A stretch of DNA of 64,000 nucleotides, taken from assembly GCA_963995525.1 (NCBI GenBank), contig OZ023210.1, forward strand, positions 22,055,913-22,119,912, in the 5' to 3' direction. Made by a program: the position numbers and the translations under genes. The stretch is from Escarpia spicata (taxonomy: Eukaryota > Annelida > Polychaeta > Sabellida > Siboglinidae). Below the pieces are notes generated by a model. The model was not told the origin of the DNA and did no database searches. It saw only the letters and a list, made by a program, of their open reading frames with translations. This document shows, piece after piece, positions 52,301 to 58,300 of the stretch (position 1 is the stretch's first letter; each line of letters begins with the position of its first letter).

Positions 52301-55300
52301 TCTCCATCACTTTTAATCCTTCTAAACACTTTTGTATCATCCGCAAATTTCAACACCTTGCTTGTTATTTCATCATCCAAATCGTTGATGTATATTAAGA
52401 ATAATATAGGACCTAATACTGATCCCTGTGGTACCCCACTCAATACCGATTTCCAGTTTGAAGCCTCCCCATCAACTACCGGTACTACACGTTGTCTTCT
52501 GTCAATCAGCCATTGTTCTATCCAGTTTATTATACCATTTCCTATGCCATGGGCCTTTAGTTTAAGCAGTAATCTTTGATGTGGTACTTTGTCAAAAGCT
52601 TTTTGAAAATCTAAGTAGACAATATCTACTGGTGATCCCTCATCTACCCACTTAGTGATGTCTTCCAAAAAACAACATATTTGTTAAGCATGACCTCGCT
52701 TTAAAAAAACCATGTTGAGATGGGTTTATCAAGTTTTGTTTAACAAGAAAATCCACCATGTGATCTTTAATTAGTCTTTCTAATAATTTACAAATCACTT
52801 ATGTTAAACTCACTGGTCTATAGTTCTCTGACTTGTTTCTCGAACCTTTTTTGAATAACGGTATAATGTTTGCTTCTTTCCATTCTAAAGGAACCACTCC
52901 CTCTTCTAATGACCAGTTGAAAACTGTTGCAAGTGGTATGCTAATTTGTTCTACAATTTCTAATAGTAGTTTGGGTGGAATCCCATCCACTCCATGTGAT
53001 TTATTATCCTTCATAGTTATTTTCTTAGCTACCATTTCCGGGGTTACAATTAATTGTCCTAAATAGTCTGAATCTGCCCCCTTGAACTTAGCCTCTGGTA
53101 TTGGCAGTGAACTAATATCTTCCCTGGTAAACACTGAACTAAAGTACTCATTCACGTCTTCTGCCATTATGAATCCCTCTGATATTATATTTCCAGCACT
53201 ATCTTCTAGAGGACCGACCTTATCTTGAACTTTCTGTTTGCTTCGAACATACGCATAAAAACTCTTGCTGTCATGTTTTATATTACTAGCTAATTGTTGT
53301 TCATAGCTTCTCTTTGAATTTCTAATTTCAGCTGTAGCTTGGTTAAGTGCTTCTTTATAATTGTTGTAGTCTTCATCATTTCCAGTACATCTATATGACT
53401 TCCACATCATTTGTTTATAGTTAATTTTTCTAATGGCTTCTTTCGATAAGTGTTTCTTTTTGGACCGTTTTCCTTGTTTTTTGAAGGGTACAAATTTATC
53501 GATTATGCACTTAATTTCACTCTAATATATTCCAGCAATCTGTTGCCGTCTTATTTTTCAGTGTCTTATTCCAGTCTATCTTTGCTAAATATTTCCTCAT
53601 GGCCTTATACCTTCCTTTGTGGAAATTTCTCCTATACTGCTTTTTGCTATTCCTTTCTGATTTTACTTTGATGGTAAAATGTATCTGGTTGTGATCGCTA
53701 CTCCCCAGTGGCTCACATATCTTGACATTGTCAACTAATTCATTCTGTGAGGACAAAACTATGTCTAACACATTCTCACCCCTGGTTGGTTCTAGCACAT
53801 GTTGAGAAAGGAATGTATCTTGAACTAAAACTAAAAACTTGTGGTCCTCTCTCCCCATACTCTGTAGAGATTTCCATTGTATATGCCCATGGTTAAAATC
53901 CCCCATAATAATACAGTCCCGTTTGCTTACTTCCCTTATAGCGTTTTGTATTTTTTTCATTCTCTTCTATGCTTATGTTTGGACTTCGATAAACTAACCC
54001 AACTGTTAACGTTGAGTTTCCTGTAACTATGTTACACCAAACAGCTTCTTCGCAATCTGCTTCTCTTTCTAATTTTATTTCATAAGCCTGAATAGATTCT
54101 TTAATATATAAAATAACTCCACCTCCCTTTCTTCCTATTCTATCTTTTCTAAACATTACATATCCTGTCAGTCCCAATTCAGCATCTGATATATCGGTGG
54201 TGGTCCAGGATTCGGTTATACCTATTATATGAGGGTCAATATCTTCTACCATAATGTTTAGTTCATTTCTTTGCATTTAAACAAACACATTTATATCCAG
54301 CTTCAGAAGAGTTTTCCAGACTGTTATTTGTTGATTTATTTGTGCTGTCTTTATCTATGCCTCCATTTTCAGGCTTTTCTGTGAGTCCCCCCTGCGAATC
54401 TAGTTTAAATAGATGCAACCTGTCCCACTGTCAACAGATTGCAGCAGATTCTCTGAGAAAACTGCTGCCCCCTTTCCACTAAGATGGAGGCCATCTCTCA
54501 TGTACATATCTTCCCTCCCAACAAAGTATCCCCATAAATCTGTGAATCCCACCCCCTCTTCTTCACACATCTGCTCAGCTAGTGCATTGATCGCCATCCT
54601 CTTGCAGTTTCTATACGTTGCCCCCCTTCCTCCCATTACTGGCAAAATTCCTGATAAAATAACCTGTTCGACTCTCGTCTTCTTTAGCTTCCTCACTAAC
54701 TGTCTATACTTCTGTACTATCGCAGTTGTTCCCTCCCTGTCTGCATTATTTGTTCCTACATGTACCAGTACCCTTGCCATGTCCCAATACCTTCTCTACC
54801 CTGTCAGTTACATGTTCAATCCTAGCCCCCGGTAAACAAACAACGATGTCCTTCCCCTCGCTCAGTGTCTTGTCCGTCTTTCTCATAATGGAGTCACCCA
54901 TAAACACCCTCTCTTTCCTCATTGCCCCCTCAATCACTGCCTTAGAATAGCTCCTTCTTCGGTTTGCATCTGTCTGGTTGTTGTCTTTCCCCCCTGCCGT
55001 CTTCTCTCCTGTCACATTCTCTTCCGATCCATTCTTTCCCGTCGCTTTTTCTCTTGTCACCTTTCCTCCTGTCAGCGTCCCTTTTATCGACTTCTCTTCT
55101 ATCACATTTGCTCTCACTTCCTTTCGTCCCTTCTTCTTTCGTCCCGTCTCATTTTCCTCTCTCCTCTCCCGTTCCATCTTCCCTCCCTCCTTCTCTACAG
55201 TCACTTTCTTCCCTGTCACCTTCACGCTTGTCACATTTTCTGTTGTCGATTTTCCAATTTCTTCCCCCCCAATCACCTTCTCTCCTCTCAATCTCCTTTC

Positions 55301-58300
55301 CTCAGTTTTCTTGCCACTGCTATTCTCCTTCAGTCTTGCAGTATCCTCACCTCTCTCCCTGTCATCTCTCTACATTCGACCTGCCTCCTTGCTAATTCCC
55401 ATCTCCATTCCCTTCACAATATCTGTCAACTTAACTATCTCCTTCTGCAAACACTCCACCTTCCAACATCCAATGCACTGAAAGGTGAATCCTTCCTCCA
55501 TGGTTTCTGCCCATGACTTTCCACACCCGGACAATGCAAAATCTACCCAGCTGTGGCAGTGATCGCACACCAAGTGTCGCTTTGCCTTGACTTGCCGCTT
55601 GCAAGGCGCCATATCCCGATCAGAATTTATTTAATAACTTAACTAACTTAGTCTTTATAAAGACTGTTTCCTGTGTACTACAGCACACTTTAGGTTACAA
55701 ATTTCAATTACACAGCCGACTATTTATCCTAACACGAACGCTAACATCACCGGTAGTGACCTAATTTAAATACAATCAATTACGTTATGTTAGGCTGCTT
55801 TATTTATTTAGGTTACGCCGCCCGACTATCGACCTTGCTTAATTTTAACAACAATGCTACCTAACCAAATTATATAGCAAGTACTGGCTTACACAGATAT
55901 TATCTTATGTAAGTAGTTTGATGGTTGTTACTTTATCTCCTATATATTCTACCACATAATCAGGTTTGTTAAATCTTGTTTACAACATATCGAAGGCTAA
56001 GCCGCCTAAGTGAGTTACCCTATTATCACTCACTATACTAAGGTGTTCTAAAATACTTTAACTAACTAACTTTAAGCACAACTGCTACTCAATATATGTT
56101 TATTGCAACTTTATGAATGATATTAAGGCAAAAATAATACTTATCAATCAGTAATTCCACTTGTTTATCCACTTTTTTACACCACCAATTTCTACGATCT
56201 ATCTCCGCCAAATATAGCCTCGATGAATCATTGCAACGGTAACGAGCTTGGTAGTGATCGGCCTGCTTGAACCAGCCTATTTTTATGTCGGAAAAAATCA
56301 TAAAAATATAAGTTCTCAACGGATTTTATTAATTTTTATGTTATTTGGTCACTAACATGTGTGGCTACATTTGGGTCGCTGGACGTAGGGCATATATCCA
56401 ATCAGTAATTACCTGGTAGCAGGATAAAATGTAATTTTGTTTCTAATTTTTTTGGATGAAGTTCAGATAATAATATCCCCACGATTATCGAATGTTATAT
56501 AGATTTTTTATTTTTATAATAAAAAGCATTCCTTTAACAATGAAATGTTACCTCATTCATATTTTTGAGATAAGTATTAGCAAAGTTATGATTTTTATTG
56601 TAACAGTACACTACAGAGGATTTTCGCTGGCCGGTCGCAGGGTTTAAGTCAATTTCACTCCTTAAGCTTGATCTCGTATACTGAAAATTATCAAAACCAG
56701 GATGTTCCTCGGGGACCCTTGCCAGTGTGTCATGGAAATAGTATCCTCTTTGATACGGTTCTTTTTTTTATTTTTAAACGTTCTTTAAATTTAATAGTGG
56801 ACTCTGTTTAACGACAGATTTTCCTTATTAGCTTATCATGTTACCCAGACTGGTGTATCTTACCCAGACTGGTGTTTCTTACCCAGACTGGTGTATCTTA
56901 CCCAGACTGGTGTTTCTTACCCAGTCTGGTGTATCTTACCCAGACTGGTGTTTCTTACCCAGTCTGGTGTATGTTACCCAGACTGGTATATCATACACAG
57001 ACTGGTCTATCTTACCCAGACTGGTCTATCTTACCCAGACTGGTCTATCTTACACAGACTGGTGTATCTTACACAGACTGGTCTATCTTACCCAGACTGG
57101 TCTATCTTACACAGACTGGTATATCATACACAGACTGGTCTATCTTACCCAGACTGGTCTATCTTACCCAGACTGGTCTATCTTACACAGACTGGTGTAT
57201 CTTACACAGACTGGTATATCTTACACAGACTGGTGTATCTTACACAGACTGGTCTATCTTACACAGACTGGTCTATCTTACACAGACCACTGTTTTCTGT
57301 AACGTACGTCATAAATGACGGGTGGATGTATATTATTTATTGCAAAAGAATGTAGTATTTAATGGATTATTTTTGGAAGGTCTTATTAACGTGCAGCTAT
57401 AATGTGTCAGATATTTTCCATATATATCTATCCAATATGTCTTAATTTGTTTAGGTTTCTGTAATAAAACTGTATACATTGCAAATTATTCTGCTCTAAC
57501 ATAGAGATTGGTAATGTAACATTTCTAGGATAAAAAGCATGATCAAAAACAGTACAGAACTCACTGAGTTAGATTACTACTAGTAGAGAATATATGTTTG
57601 ATTAGTTACTGTGCACATATTCATAATGTCTGTTATAATTTCTTGTAGGTATCGCAGGGATGTTTACAGTAAGTTTCAATATATATATATGGTTTATTCA
57701 GTTCTGTTTATCTGTTTTGTCACAAATTTCTTTTCTTAAGTCTAGATGGTTCTGGGCATTTAAAAAGCATTGTACTAACTACTTGAACACATTTGCATAT
57801 GCGTTTTCTTTTGTTCACAATTTGAAATGAATAACAATAATGTATAATTTAATATGTTGTTAAAATCACTACTGCCAAAAACTCCTTTTTAAATGTTTCA
57901 ATCATCATACGTAATACTTTTCGTAGGTTTTCATCTTCAGCAATTAGTATTGTTCTTTGTAATTCTTGTGGAAGTCTGAGACATGATATTTATTAGGCAG
58001 AACATAGAGTAACACCAGGAAACTCATCAGATTAGTCATCTACTACTTGGGAGGTTAGAGAAAACATGTATTTAAAGGAAAGCTTTCATCAATTTATATT
58101 TCTCTTCCAGCCCAGCGCATTCCTCTCATTGCAAATGTTTCCAAGTAAGTATTAAGAGGGTAGTTAAGTTAAATGGAAAGCAAATATTACAGTTGTTTAA
58201 CAACATTATTACATTTGTTCTGCTTCAGTTATATATGTGTTCCATTTGATATTTTACACATTCAAATTGAATAGCTGCTTACATAGTTTAATTGTTTGTT

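Larger units (their letters stand above)
51435..55720 (-). mobile_element. Near-complete CR1-like LINE, two ORFs, inactivated
   Basis: Reading the - strand: ORF1 with a Cys/His finger and an esterase, ORF2 with an AP endonuclease and reverse transcriptase, then a 3' tail of 10-bp repeats (ATTTAACAAG three times at 51438-51465 on +). This ORF1 finger-plus-esterase and ORF2 layout is the known CR1 design. The exact 5' end is not visible. Confidence 0.9.
50857..56643. mobile_element. TTAA-flanked (piggyBac-like) DNA element carrying a nested LINE
   Basis: Left end CCCTGCGACCGGCCA and right end TGGCCGGTCGCAGGG are exact 15-bp inverted repeats next to TTAA on both sides (50853-50856, 56644-56647). 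The flanks join into a continuous family D copy (GCTCTTTAA plus GTCAATTTCACTCC), so the empty site can be read directly. Without the LINE the element is about 1.2-1.5 kb and has no transposase, so it is non-autonomous. Confidence 0.85.

Noticed and set aside
54964..55481. Ser/Pro/Phe-rich + strand ORFs
   Set aside because: Antisense shadows of the Lys/Glu/Gly-rich ORF1 of the CR1-like LINE.
56838..57355. Three overlapping ORFs of about 150 codons with repeated YLTQTG-type text
   Set aside because: A 19-bp repeat without stop codons is open in every frame; no domain or splice context supports coding.
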